A stretch of 64,000 bases of DNA from Thalassomonas viridans. GTDB lineage: Bacteria; Pseudomonadota; Gammaproteobacteria; Enterobacterales; Alteromonadaceae. The stretch lies in the NCBI RefSeq assembly GCF_000948985.2, contig NZ_CP059733.1, positions 124,001-188,000 of the forward strand. The letters run 5' to 3'. The position numbers and the translations under genes are program-made. The notes under the pieces are model-generated. The model was not told the DNA's origin. It searched no databases and saw only the letters and a list, made by a program, of their open reading frames with translations. Shown here piece after piece: positions 20,647 through 29,500 of this stretch; positions within the stretch are counted from its first letter, which is position 1; every line of letters begins with the position of its first letter.

Positions 20647-20758
20647 GCTGCTGGCCGTTGTCGGCGGCTCAGGTATTCATAAAGGCAAAGAGCCGTCGGC
20701 GGCAAAAGCGATAGCGCCGCTGGCCGACAGCCTTGCCGGGCAAACCTTTACCCCCTGA
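20570..20758 (+). CDS. Small peptide with a double-glycine leader-like motif
   Basis: The 62-residue product starts at ATGATG (20570/20573) after a TAAGGA ribosome site, inside the end of the HTH gene. Residues 21-33 read NLKTCELLAVVGG, which looks like the N-terminal leader of peptides cleaved and exported by C39-peptidase ABC transporters (bacteriocins, pheromones). The predicted mature part is 29 residues starting SGIHKGKEPS, with no cysteine and ending in Pro. It ends 10 bp before the membrane-protein start. No C39 transporter is in the window, and the peptide is short, so function is inferred only. Confidence 0.6.
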   Translation: MMTNQTVTAPRQRKTTLNPKNLKTCELLAVVGGSGIHKGKEPSAAKAIAPLADSLAGQTFTP

Positions 20759-20768
20759 AGGATTCACT

Positions 20769-21392
20769 ATGGCTAAGCTAGCTTTAATATTTCTCGGCGT
20801 TTGTTATGCCATCGCCAGTAAAGATTTTTTGCATGTCTCTTTAATTATCAATTGTTCGCTTTTGCTGATTATGTGGATGAATCGGGACAACATCAATGTG
20901 GTGCATCTGTGCGGCATCATGCTGGCGGTTTATGCGCTGGAAATGGTGATTTTCGAAAACTTTATTGTTACCGAAAGCGAAACCATGAGTTACCTGTGGG
21001 TGAATGCCATTATTTTTGGTACTCACTTTTTGGTTGACCTGCTGCTGTTTGTGCTGGTGGCGCTCAGGGCGCCCCTTACCCGCGGCTGGCTGGAGTCGAA
21101 GGGCAAGTCCCATGACCATGTGTTTATTCATAACAGCGAATTTGCCCTGACCAGCCTGTTTGTGGTGTTTATGTTTTTCGATCTGCTGGCGCTGGGGGAG
21201 AACTTCCTCCGCCATCTGGATAAGCTGGGGTTCAGCGGTGAAATCGTTACGTATTTTGCCGACTGGACCGGTGTCTATTACCATTATGAAACGGTTAAAA
21301 GTGCCCTGCTGGGTCTCACCTTTTTGCTTATTTGGACTATGGCAACCGGCATAGGTCAGGACGCATATAAAGCCCCGGGAAGAAGAAAATAA
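20769..21392 (+). CDS. Multi-pass membrane protein, unknown function
   Basis: I chose the ATG at 20769 (MAKLALIFLGVCYAIAS), 207 residues, with GAAGGA 7 nt upstream; a longer frame from 20733 would overlap the preceding gene. About six hydrophobic segments are visible, with charged loops such as WMNRDN and ESKGKSHDHVF. No family was recognised. As the third gene of the HTH-peptide-membrane unit it could be a peptide sensor, an immunity protein or an export aid. It ends at a strong terminator. Confidence 0.75.
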   Translation: MAKLALIFLGVCYAIASKDFLHVSLIINCSLLLIMWMNRDNINVVHLCGIMLAVYALEMVIFENFIVTESETMSYLWVNAIIFGTHFLVDLLLFVLVALRAPLTRGWLESKGKSHDHVFIHNSEFALTSLFVVFMFFDLLALGENFLRHLDKLGFSGEIVTYFADWTGVYYHYETVKSALLGLTFLLIWTMATGIGQDAYKAPGRRK

Positions 21393-21419
21393 GCTGTTTT
21401 TCTGTTTAGCCATAACCAC

Positions 21420-21447
21420 AGGGGATCTTGAACGATCCCCTTTTTTT
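21420..21447 (+). terminator. Terminator of the HTH-peptide-membrane unit
   Basis: AGGGGATC and GATCCCCT form a perfect 8-bp stem around TTGAAC, followed by seven T. The 160 bp after it, up to the convergent gene at 21607, hold nothing I recognise. Confidence 0.92.
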
Positions 21448-21606
21448 ATGTGCAGAAAGTAAGGTATGCCCGTGAATTCAGAGGGAAGTGGCATGGCGGA
21501 TACGTAGCAGACATGCGCAGTTGCAAAATGCTAAAGAACAGCGCCCTTGTCCCTGGCGGCTTTCCGTCATGCCGGAAAATGAAACGGTAATGAGAAAACT
21601 TCCCTG

Positions 21607-22086
21607 CTACTGTTTGCCTATCGGGTTTTTAACTTGCGGTGTCTGGTAGAACAGGTAATCAAGGTAGCTTTGGCTGCCGAGCCTGGGTCGATCCAGTTTG
21701 CTTTTAACGGTTTTTTTCTGCAAAAACTTAGGGCACCATACCGGCTCCTGCTCGCCGGGAATATCGGTGCGGCAAACATAACCGAGTTGTTCCAGCGCTA
21801 TTTGCAGCTCCTGTTTACTGTCTCCCGGGAAGTAATAACGCAGCTCGCTGAGGCGGAAGATATCGTAATCTGCCATAAAATAAACCAAATGCTGTTTCAG
21901 CGCTTCTGGAGTACTTACCCGGATTTCCAGCCGGTGATAAACCTGCGCGCGTATCTCGGCCATCTCATGCGGCGGCATACCATAAACCCCGGCTTCATTT
22001 AAAGTTTTTTCTATGTCTGGCATAGCTTCCGTTTGCTGTTTTGCCAACACAATATTTATCAATTTATCGATCAATTTGGTGTCCAA
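21607..22086 (-). CDS. Unknown protein, paralogue of the divergent gene at 22247
   Basis: The 159-residue product starts at a TTG. The start is supported because alignment with the divergent neighbour runs from residue 5 to the end. Shared landmarks are FRLSELRYYF/FRWSELRYRF, EPVWCPKF/QYVWAPKN and LGSQSYLDYLFYQTP/LGDQKYFDYLLNRSP. It appears soluble, with no signal peptide, and no family was recognised. The second half may be a winged-helix-like fold (inference from the LSELRYYF helix and strand spacing). Confidence 0.7.
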   Translation of the reverse strand: MDTKLIDKLINIVLAKQQTEAMPDIEKTLNEAGVYGMPPHEMAEIRAQVYHRLEIRVSTPEALKQHLVYFMADYDIFRLSELRYYFPGDSKQELQIALEQLGYVCRTDIPGEQEPVWCPKFLQKKTVKSKLDRPRLGSQSYLDYLFYQTPQVKNPIGKQ

Positions 22087-22146
22087 TGGCGCAAATCATC
22101 CTTCTGCTAGTTGGGGAGGTTTTATGATATTGAAAATGCTGAGAAA

Positions 22147-22185
22147 TACCGTTGCATTAATAAAAAAATTTTTAATGCAACGGTA
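22147..22185. promoter_or_regulatory. 14-bp inverted repeat between divergent paralogues
   Basis: TACCGTTGCATTAA and its exact reverse complement TTAATGCAACGGTA are separated by 11 nt of A/T sequence, midway in the 160-bp gap between the divergent genes at 22086 and 22247. It is a natural place for a shared operator. It could also fold as a hairpin in either transcript. Confidence 0.7.
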
Positions 22186-22246
22186 ATTTACAGGATTGCC
22201 AATACAATGAGGCGTCATCAAAGGAACAGAATATCAAAAGGATGCT

Positions 22247-22738
22247 ATGGGCAATTTAAACAACCATGATGACGTAACCGGAACCTTGGCGGCTTTCGTT
22301 ATCGGGAGACAAAACGAGGGATTATCCCTGGAACGAATTCTCAGTGAATCCGGTATGGCTGGAATAAGCATTTATTCCAGGGGAGAAACCCGGGCCAGGG
22401 TGCTTTACCACTTAGGCGTAGGCATAACGCCGACGGAATTGCTGGAACCGGCCCTGGAGGACTTTGTCAGCCTCTATCCGGTATTTCGGTGGAGCGAATT
22501 ACGCTATCGCTTTAAAAGCGATCCGGAACAGGAAATAGAAGCGATCCTGCACCGGCTGACATACGCCAGCCGGTATATCGAACAGGAACAACAATATGTC
22601 TGGGCGCCTAAAAACATGTGGACCATTGCCGTGAAAAAGCATTTGCGCCACCGTGAGCCGCTAGGCGATCAAAAGTATTTTGATTATTTGCTTAACCGCT
22701 CGCCCAGCAACTTAGTCAATAATTTACGGACGAAATAA
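22247..22738 (+). CDS. Unknown protein, paralogue of the divergent gene at 21607
   Basis: The 163-residue product is preceded by an AAAGGA ribosome site. It is homologous along its whole length to the minus-strand neighbour but well diverged. Conserved points include the LSESGMAG turn near 38, RGETRARVLYHL, the SELRYRF block near 83 and the tryptophan in YVWAPKN. It is basic at the C-terminus, with no membrane segment. I recognise no known domain. The head-to-head pair shares an inverted repeat. Confidence 0.75.
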   Translation: MGNLNNHDDVTGTLAAFVIGRQNEGLSLERILSESGMAGISIYSRGETRARVLYHLGVGITPTELLEPALEDFVSLYPVFRWSELRYRFKSDPEQEIEAILHRLTYASRYIEQEQQYVWAPKNMWTIAVKKHLRHREPLGDQKYFDYLLNRSPSNLVNNLRTK

Positions 22739-22849
22739 CATGAAAGAACATGCATTAAGGACAATCAACCGGCAGCCGGGCCGGAAAATATCAGCACGCC
22801 ACACTAAGGCATCTGCGCCGTTAAGATTGACGGCCGCCGGAGGTATAAC

Positions 22850-23428
22850 ATGCAGATGTCAGTAAAGCCCTACCACATCAGGTTCATAAAAAACGGAGTT
22901 GCTGCGCCGATTATACCCGACAGCCCAAAAGGCGAAAGGTTGCTGAAAGTCGAACCCCTGCCCTGTGTTAACGGCCACCTGCCCAAGCTGACAATGTTTA
23001 ACAAAAACAGTTATGTGATGGTGTGCCAAAAGTCCGGCTGCAACTGCCCGGCAAACACCGGCAACAAGCCGCAAAACAGCTACGCGAAAGCAGTACTGGA
23101 GTGGAATAAGTTCACGTCAATATACAGCACGGCAGACTTATACCACCCTACCGTACGGGTTAAAGACCTGCCGTTAAAAGAGGTCCGGCTGAACCTGACA
23201 GTGGAAGGGATGTTTATCAATAAATTTCTCGCCTCGTTCAGCCGTGATGATTTGGATCCGGATGACCGGGAGATATTTGTTATCAGGGAAAAATGGCTGG
23301 AGGTATTGAAGTACCAGTTATGCCTGTTGGAAGCCGGGGAAAATACTGCGCTCCCAACGCATAAGCACCGGCATAAGCACAGGCATAACCCCGTTGCCGG
23401 GCAAGCCTTCGGCAAAGTGTTGGCTTAA
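22850..23428 (+). CDS. Lar-like putative zinc-binding protein
   Basis: The 192-residue product follows a GGAGG ribosome site. Residues 35-90 resemble the short Lar/restriction-alleviation type fold: a first cysteine in LPCVNGH, a strand ending VMVCQKSGCNCP, and a closing AVLEWNKF. The C-terminal half is unrelated and ends with a His/Lys-rich tract (HKHRHKHRHN), which could bind metal. Such genes usually come from phages or mobile elements. The Lar resemblance is by pattern only. A hairpin overlaps the stop codon. Confidence 0.6.
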   Translation: MQMSVKPYHIRFIKNGVAAPIIPDSPKGERLLKVEPLPCVNGHLPKLTMFNKNSYVMVCQKSGCNCPANTGNKPQNSYAKAVLEWNKFTSIYSTADLYHPTVRVKDLPLKEVRLNLTVEGMFINKFLASFSRDDLDPDDREIFVIREKWLEVLKYQLCLLEAGENTALPTHKHRHKHRHNPVAGQAFGKVLA

Positions 23429-23445
23429 CCGCTTTGCCGAAGGCT
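23404..23445. repeat. 14-bp inverted repeat spanning a stop codon
   Basis: AGCCTTCGGCAAAG and CTTTGCCGAAGGCT are exact reverse complements separated by 14 nt; the loop contains the stop codon of the upstream gene. There is no T run, so it is probably a 3'-end RNA stabiliser or a protein site rather than a classical terminator. The 189 bp from here to the Rhs partner gene start hold no gene I can see. Confidence 0.7.
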
Positions 23446-23634
23446 GCGGCCTCAGTATTTGGGGCCTGAGACATTGCTGTAATCGCTTGTAATGTCTACT
23501 TAAATTTCGTTTATGTTAGGCTCCGTGCCGGAAAATATAAACACAAGCTGTTAGGGACAACGGCGGTTTATGCTTTTGAGCATGCGGTAAATTCGCTTTA
23601 TCCCTGATGTAACTTAACGACTTCTAGGATATTT

Positions 23635-26574
23635 ATGCGTCAACTCTTAATAACAATAATACTCTGTCTGGTGTGCTTTCAGGCCGGCGGTACTGCCGTT
23701 CGGGAAAGCTTCACCTGGCAAGGGCAGGATTATCACCCCCACTACCTGGACATGAACGGCGACGGCAAAGTAGATTTGCTGATGCAGCCGTTTGCCGACA
23801 ACCAGCCCGGCTGGCTGCTGGCCGGTGAATTAACCCCGGACGGTATACACTACCAGAGCGCCAACCCGGTGGCCCTGCCCCGGTTAATCAACCAGCTGCC
23901 GTGGGCGGTGCCCGAAGCACAAATAGCGGTGGCCGACTTTAACGGCGACGGCAGCAGCGATGTGTTGCTGGTGTTTGCCAAAGCCCGGCAGGCCCTCGCC
24001 TATTTGGGTACGGCTAAAGGCATCGACTTTACCCGAACACCCGACCACCGCTACGGCCCGGAGACTTTTCCCTGGCTGCACGGACAGGCGGAGGCAGACT
24101 TTTATCCCGGCGATTTTAACGGGGATAACAGGCATGACCTGCTGGTGTTATCACAAGGCAAACAAGGCCATTACCTACTACACAGCAATGACAGCGGCAC
24201 CCTGGCTGTAGCGCAGCAAATTACCGAAAACGTCAACTGGGGCAAAAGCCACAGCGAAAAGTTGCTGGTAAGCGATTATAACCATGACGGCAAAGACGAT
24301 ATCTTTGCCCAGGCCAAACAAAAGAAACAAGCGCATTATCTGGTGCTGGCCGACGAACAGGGGCAGCTGAGCACAGGCCAGGCCTTTCCCCAGCAACTAC
24401 AGGGTAAAGATTGGAACAGTGACGACTTCACCCTGTGGGTGAGCGATGCCAACGGTGACCGCCACGTTGACCTGGTGCGGTTAAACAATATGCCCGGCGG
24501 GGTTGATGAACGGGGAGAAATAGCCGTATCATCCTTGCTCGAAGATGTTGATGACGTGGTCGATGTCTGCGACCAGCACTTTATCACTGCCGGCGGGGAG
24601 CAAGGCATGACCTGTGCCCCCTGGCAGGACAGCGGCACTAACGAGAGCGACGAGCTTTCGGTAGCAGCAGTGCCTCTGGCAATTGCTGCGGTAGACTCCC
24701 CCTTGCCCTGTGGCGGGGAAGTGCCGAATGCCGCGCAAAACCCAACACAGACCACTCTGGCGACGTTAATCGAATGCGAGCCACCGCCAACGCCGACCTC
24801 CGCCCCGATAGTTATCGGCGGCAATTATCACATCATGGGCAGCCGGGTCACCATACGTTTCCCGTCTATCTCCAGCCAGCGCTACTACGAGGTTTATACC
24901 AGCACCAGCAACAGCGGTTACAGCCGCGCCGGTATCGGCTTTTATGGCGAATATGTCGACATTACCCTGCGCAGCAGCCCGGGTTATGTCTATATCAAGT
25001 TTAAAGCCTGTAATAATTACGGTTGCAGCGGACTAAGCCCGTGGCAGCGGGTTAAAACCTATACCACTCCTGATAAAGCCTATCCGCAGGCATCCCCCGC
25101 GACTATCGGCAAAGGGCAAACCTCCACCATTACCTGGCCTAACCCGGGGCAAATTATCTACCGCGGTACCCATTATGAGCGAAAGTATACCTCCCCCTCA
25201 GGCGGTACCACGGCCCAGCCGAACATCAGCCACACCTCCGGCAATACACAAACCAGCTATATCACCCCGGCCTTATCCACTGTAGGCAGCTACACCTTTT
25301 ACGTCCGCGCCTGCAACCCGGGACTGCCCTGCGGCAGCTGGGGCTCGACCAAGGTGACGGTAGTCAATAAAAAGCCTGTTATTACCTCTGCCAGCCCGTC
25401 GAACAACACCCGTTACCTGACCAGCCAAAGCGTTACCGCCTCGGCCAGTGCCAGCGACAGTGACGGCAATATCACCCGGGTGGAATTTAAACTCGACTCC
25501 GGCAGCTGGCAGGCGGATACCTCCAGTCCCTACAGTAAAAGTTTCGGGACCTTAAGCCTTGGCAGCCATACCCTTTATTACCGCGCCCAGGATGATAATG
25601 GTGATTACTCATCAACCGTTTCCCGCAACATTAACGTGATAAACAGCAAGCCGGTGGTGACCCCGTTAACGCCGTCAAATAGCGCCAGTTATTTAACCAG
25701 TGAAAGTGTCAGCGCCTCCGCCAGCGCCAGCGACAATGACGGCACCATCGCCCAGGTAGAGTTTAAACTCGACTCAGGCAGCTGGCAGGCGGACACCACC
25801 AGCCCCTACAGCAAAAACTTCGGCTCCCTCAGCGCAGGCAGCCACAGAATTTATTACCGGGTAAAAGACAACCGCGGCGATTACTCGGCGTCAACCCCCT
25901 ACCGGGACATCACGGTTACCGCCCCCAACCAAAAGCCGGTAGTTAGCCCGCAGCTGCCGTTAAACAATGCCGCTTACACGACCGACCAGGCGGTAAGCGC
26001 TGCCGCAACGGCCGGCGACAGCGACGGCAGCGTGGCCCAGGTGGAATTTAAGCTCGATACCGGCAGCTGGCAGGTGGATACCACCAGCCCCTACAGCAGG
26101 TCTTTCGGTACCTTAAGCGCCGGTGCGCATACCATTTACTACCGGGCCAAAGATAACCGCGGCAGCTATTCCACCACCCATAGCCGCAATATTAACGTTG
26201 CCTTGCCCGGCAATACCCCGCCGGTTATCGGTGGCACCCCGGCCAGTACCGCTATCGTGGGGCAAGCCTACCGGTTCACGCCAACCGCCAGTGACGGCGA
26301 TAACGACCCCCTGACGTTCAGCATCAGCAACAAACCGGCCTGGCTGGGCTTTGACACGGCCAGCGGCACGTTAAGCGGCACACCGGCGGTTAGCGATGCT
26401 GGCACTTATAGCAATATTGTGCTCAGCGTCAGTGACGGTACGGCCAATGTCCCGTTGGCCGCCTTTAGCATTGTGGTTAACGCACCGAGAGCAGCCGAAG
26501 CCACTATTTTTATTCACACCGACTTACTGGGCAGCCCGGTAGCTGAGACAGATGAAAATGGAGTTGTATTATGA
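23635..26574 (+). CDS. Secreted FG-GAP/Ig-like protein ending in an Rhs strand motif
   Basis: The 979-residue protein has a Sec signal (about 1-20). Five FG-GAP/VCBS-type calcium loops follow: DMNGDGKVD, DFNGDGSSD, DFNGDNRHD, DYNHDGKDD and DANGDRHVD, between about 38 and 290. After two fibronectin-like modules (about 390-580) come three near-identical Ig-like repeats (about 582-860) and a cadherin/He_PIG-like domain (about 860-955). The last residues, IFIHTDLLGSPVAETDENG, are a classic Rhs-core motif that should continue into a PFGE segment but stops here. The stop overlaps the Rhs gene start (ATGA). It is probably a surface partner of the Rhs protein, similar in logic to TcB. Confidence 0.88.
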   Translation: MRQLLITIILCLVCFQAGGTAVRESFTWQGQDYHPHYLDMNGDGKVDLLMQPFADNQPGWLLAGELTPDGIHYQSANPVALPRLINQLPWAVPEAQIAVADFNGDGSSDVLLVFAKARQALAYLGTAKGIDFTRTPDHRYGPETFPWLHGQAEADFYPGDFNGDNRHDLLVLSQGKQGHYLLHSNDSGTLAVAQQITENVNWGKSHSEKLLVSDYNHDGKDDIFAQAKQKKQAHYLVLADEQGQLSTGQAFPQQLQGKDWNSDDFTLWVSDANGDRHVDLVRLNNMPGGVDERGEIAVSSLLEDVDDVVDVCDQHFITAGGEQGMTCAPWQDSGTNESDELSVAAVPLAIAAVDSPLPCGGEVPNAAQNPTQTTLATLIECEPPPTPTSAPIVIGGNYHIMGSRVTIRFPSISSQRYYEVYTSTSNSGYSRAGIGFYGEYVDITLRSSPGYVYIKFKACNNYGCSGLSPWQRVKTYTTPDKAYPQASPATIGKGQTSTITWPNPGQIIYRGTHYERKYTSPSGGTTAQPNISHTSGNTQTSYITPALSTVGSYTFYVRACNPGLPCGSWGSTKVTVVNKKPVITSASPSNNTRYLTSQSVTASASASDSDGNITRVEFKLDSGSWQADTSSPYSKSFGTLSLGSHTLYYRAQDDNGDYSSTVSRNINVINSKPVVTPLTPSNSASYLTSESVSASASASDNDGTIAQVEFKLDSGSWQADTTSPYSKNFGSLSAGSHRIYYRVKDNRGDYSASTPYRDITVTAPNQKPVVSPQLPLNNAAYTTDQAVSAAATAGDSDGSVAQVEFKLDTGSWQVDTTSPYSRSFGTLSAGAHTIYYRAKDNRGSYSTTHSRNINVALPGNTPPVIGGTPASTAIVGQAYRFTPTASDGDNDPLTFSISNKPAWLGFDTASGTLSGTPAVSDAGTYSNIVLSVSDGTANVPLAAFSIVVNAPRAAEATIFIHTDLLGSPVAETDENGVVL
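25369..26205 (+). repeat. Three tandem Ig-like domain repeats within the FG-GAP protein gene
   Basis: Units start near 25369, 25642 and 25928, about 275-285 bp each. They share long runs coding for VEFKLDSGSWQADT, SPYSKSFGTLS and YYRAKDN. Repeats this similar can gain or lose units by recombination. Confidence 0.85.
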
Positions 26575-29500
26575 GAATGAATGCTTATCTCACTGCCGTA
26601 TTTTGCACGGTTTTCCTGTTAATTTCTTTTAGCGCGTCAGCCAGTGATGATATATCAGCGCCGCCGGCTTTGCCGCCCTCTATGGAGGATGAAGTTGTAT
26701 CTTCAGCAAGTGATGACTTTATTGGCGACTTCATTACGATCCCCCAAACACAGAATGAAGCTAAACTCGGCGCCAGTATTTTTGGTGATGAAATTGACCT
26801 TTATTCGGGAGGGGTGACATTTAAACGTAGCGATGTCCGGCTAGCACCTGTTGGCGATCTGGATATCGGCTATACCATGTCGTATAGCGTCAATATGCCG
26901 CAAGTTTCTGGCTGGCTCGAAGAGCTGCCCCGTATTCAGTCCAGTTATGGATATAGCAGGGATTTAGCTGAACAGTTTACACAGAGTAAAGCCGCCAAAA
27001 CCGGTAATTACTGCTCAACCGATTATACGATTGAAGGTGGCGCCGCCTATATTGGCGCTAAATCATTTTATTCTACTCCAACGCTTATTGTACCCGGCAA
27101 GGTAAATGAAAGGCTGTTAATCAATGATAATACTTCAAGCCCGGGGTCAGATACTTTTATAACCAAGAACGGCTGGTCTGTTGCGTGTTTTAACTCTCAA
27201 GAGACTGGTGTTCAAGGGTTTATTGCTAAAGCGCCCAACGGCACCAAGTATTATTTTGATGTATACGGTAACCGCGGCGGCGTTGCGCAAACATCCCGGA
27301 CTAAACTGGATAAGTTTACCTTGCAGACTTCCTTAAATGACGTGATGGATGCAAGTGATGATGTCGCTTTTACACAGGTTAATGAAGCTTTATTTGTCAG
27401 TAAAATTGAGGACAGGTTCGGGAACTGGGCAAAATTTGAATATACGCCGTTGCAATATTATAAAATTGGCGTAGATCCCTCCGATAGATTGGTTTCCAAT
27501 CAACTCAAAAAAATCTCTACCAGTGATGGCCAGCAGATTACCGTTGATTTTGACGGGGTAAATAAAACTGTTTCGGCCAATGGCCGGCAGTGGCAATATG
27601 CTTTTATCGCTGAAAATAAATTTAAAGTGGTATTGCCGTCGAAAAAAGAGTGGGTTTATAACTTTTTTCCAGCTACTTCTCCTTTTCTTAAACTAAATCA
27701 AAATGGACTTCAGTGTAATGCGGCATTACACCCGCAAGACAGTGAAACCGTAACTATTGAACACCCTACAGGAGCCGTTGGCAGTTTTTCCTTCAATTTG
27801 ACCCGAATAGACCTGGCTAATAGTAATGACAGAATAGCTTGTAGCAGTGCTTTCAGTTTGCGTGAAAAAGCGATCACCTATAGCGCGAATAAACAATATA
27901 AATGGTCTTATGGGTATTCAACCAATAAAGGGCAATTTCGCGGGGGAAATATTACCGAAGCGCATAAGCTTCAGGGAGTTGTACCGGGTAATATCGACAG
28001 ATACCTCAATAAAAAAACGACCGTGACTTTACCGGATCAGACTTCAGAGGTTTACTTTATCAACCGGGATGAAGACTCCGGGAATTTCGGATCGATTAAT
28101 GCCGTACAATATTTTGATAAAACAGCCACTCTAAAACGCGAGATACAATCAACCTATCAACAGCTTCCTCACCTGGGTTCACAAGTGCAGGGCTGGTACT
28201 GGCACCTGGGGTTGCAAGAATTGTACGTCAAAAAAGCCGAGTTGACCGTTGATAAAAGCACAGGTGACAGTTACCTGTCTGAATATCAGGATTTTAACTT
28301 TTTCGGCCAACCAGGCATTAACCGTCAAAAATTTACCGCCGGTAACTCATTAAGTAAAAGAGAAAAATATTTCAAATACGGCTTTGTGCATGACTATGAC
28401 AACTGGGCAATTAACCAGCCGGCAAGTACGGCGGTGAGTGCCAGCGGACAAGCCGGGAGTTATACCGAGCTATCAAAAACCACATACAAAAAAGTGAGTT
28501 ATGCCAACCAATACGCGGATCTGCTATTACCTGACGCCGCATTTGAATACGGGCAACGGATAAAAACATATCAGTCATATGATGCTCAAGGAAATATCAA
28601 GCGTATAGAGTTCAATATCCCCCGCACTACAGGTACGGGTAACCGCTTTATTGAATACACCAACTATAAACGCGGTCAACCGCAAACCATGACGGTGCCG
28701 AGCCGTACCGGTACCGGTTCAATTTCAGCTTCACGTACACTTGATGATAATGGCTGGATAACCAGTACAACGGATTATCATGGGGTAAAAACCGGCTATA
28801 AATATGACGTGATGGGGCGTTTGGTCTCCATTGATTTAGCCAACGACACCACTTATGGCAACAACTGGCTCGATACCCATTTCCAATGGAATGATACGAC
28901 AAACACCAGAACGGTAAGCCGCTGTACCCTTGACAGTACAAAAACCGCCTGTGTTGCCGGTACCACGGCCTTAATCGTTAACGAGGAGCACGATGCGTTA
29001 TTGCGGTTAACCGGGGCAACAGAGGAAAATAAAATCAATGTCAGTGCGGGCAGCAATGTCCGCTATCAAAACTTTGCTTATGATTATAACAACCGCTCAA
29101 CCTTTACTTCATTTTTAAGCAATAGCAGCACCGAAACAAAAGGTATAACAACAACATACGATGCCTTAGGCCGTATCGGCTCGGTGGCAAGTACCGGCTC
29201 TGGTACGGTCAATTACGATTATCTGCCCGGGAATAGCATCAAGGTTACTGATGGCAAAGGTAACGTGACCACGACAACTTATCTGGCTTACGGAACGCCT
29301 GACTACCAACAGACAATCGCTATCGCTTCTCCCGAAGGCGTGACTACCGATATAGCGGTCAACCTTTTTGGTAATATTATCTCCATCAGGCAGAGCGGTA
29401 CACAAGGTTATGCTGTAGAACAGACGGAATACCGGGCATACGATGCGCAGCAGCGGTTATGTCAAATCAAGCGTACCGATGTAGGCACTACCGTTATCGG

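Noticed and set aside
23404-23445. Integron attC-like site
   Set aside because: The inverted repeat has GTTGGCT-TAAC in the loop, not the required terminal RYYYAAC/GTTRRRY arrangement, and no cassette array or integrase is present.
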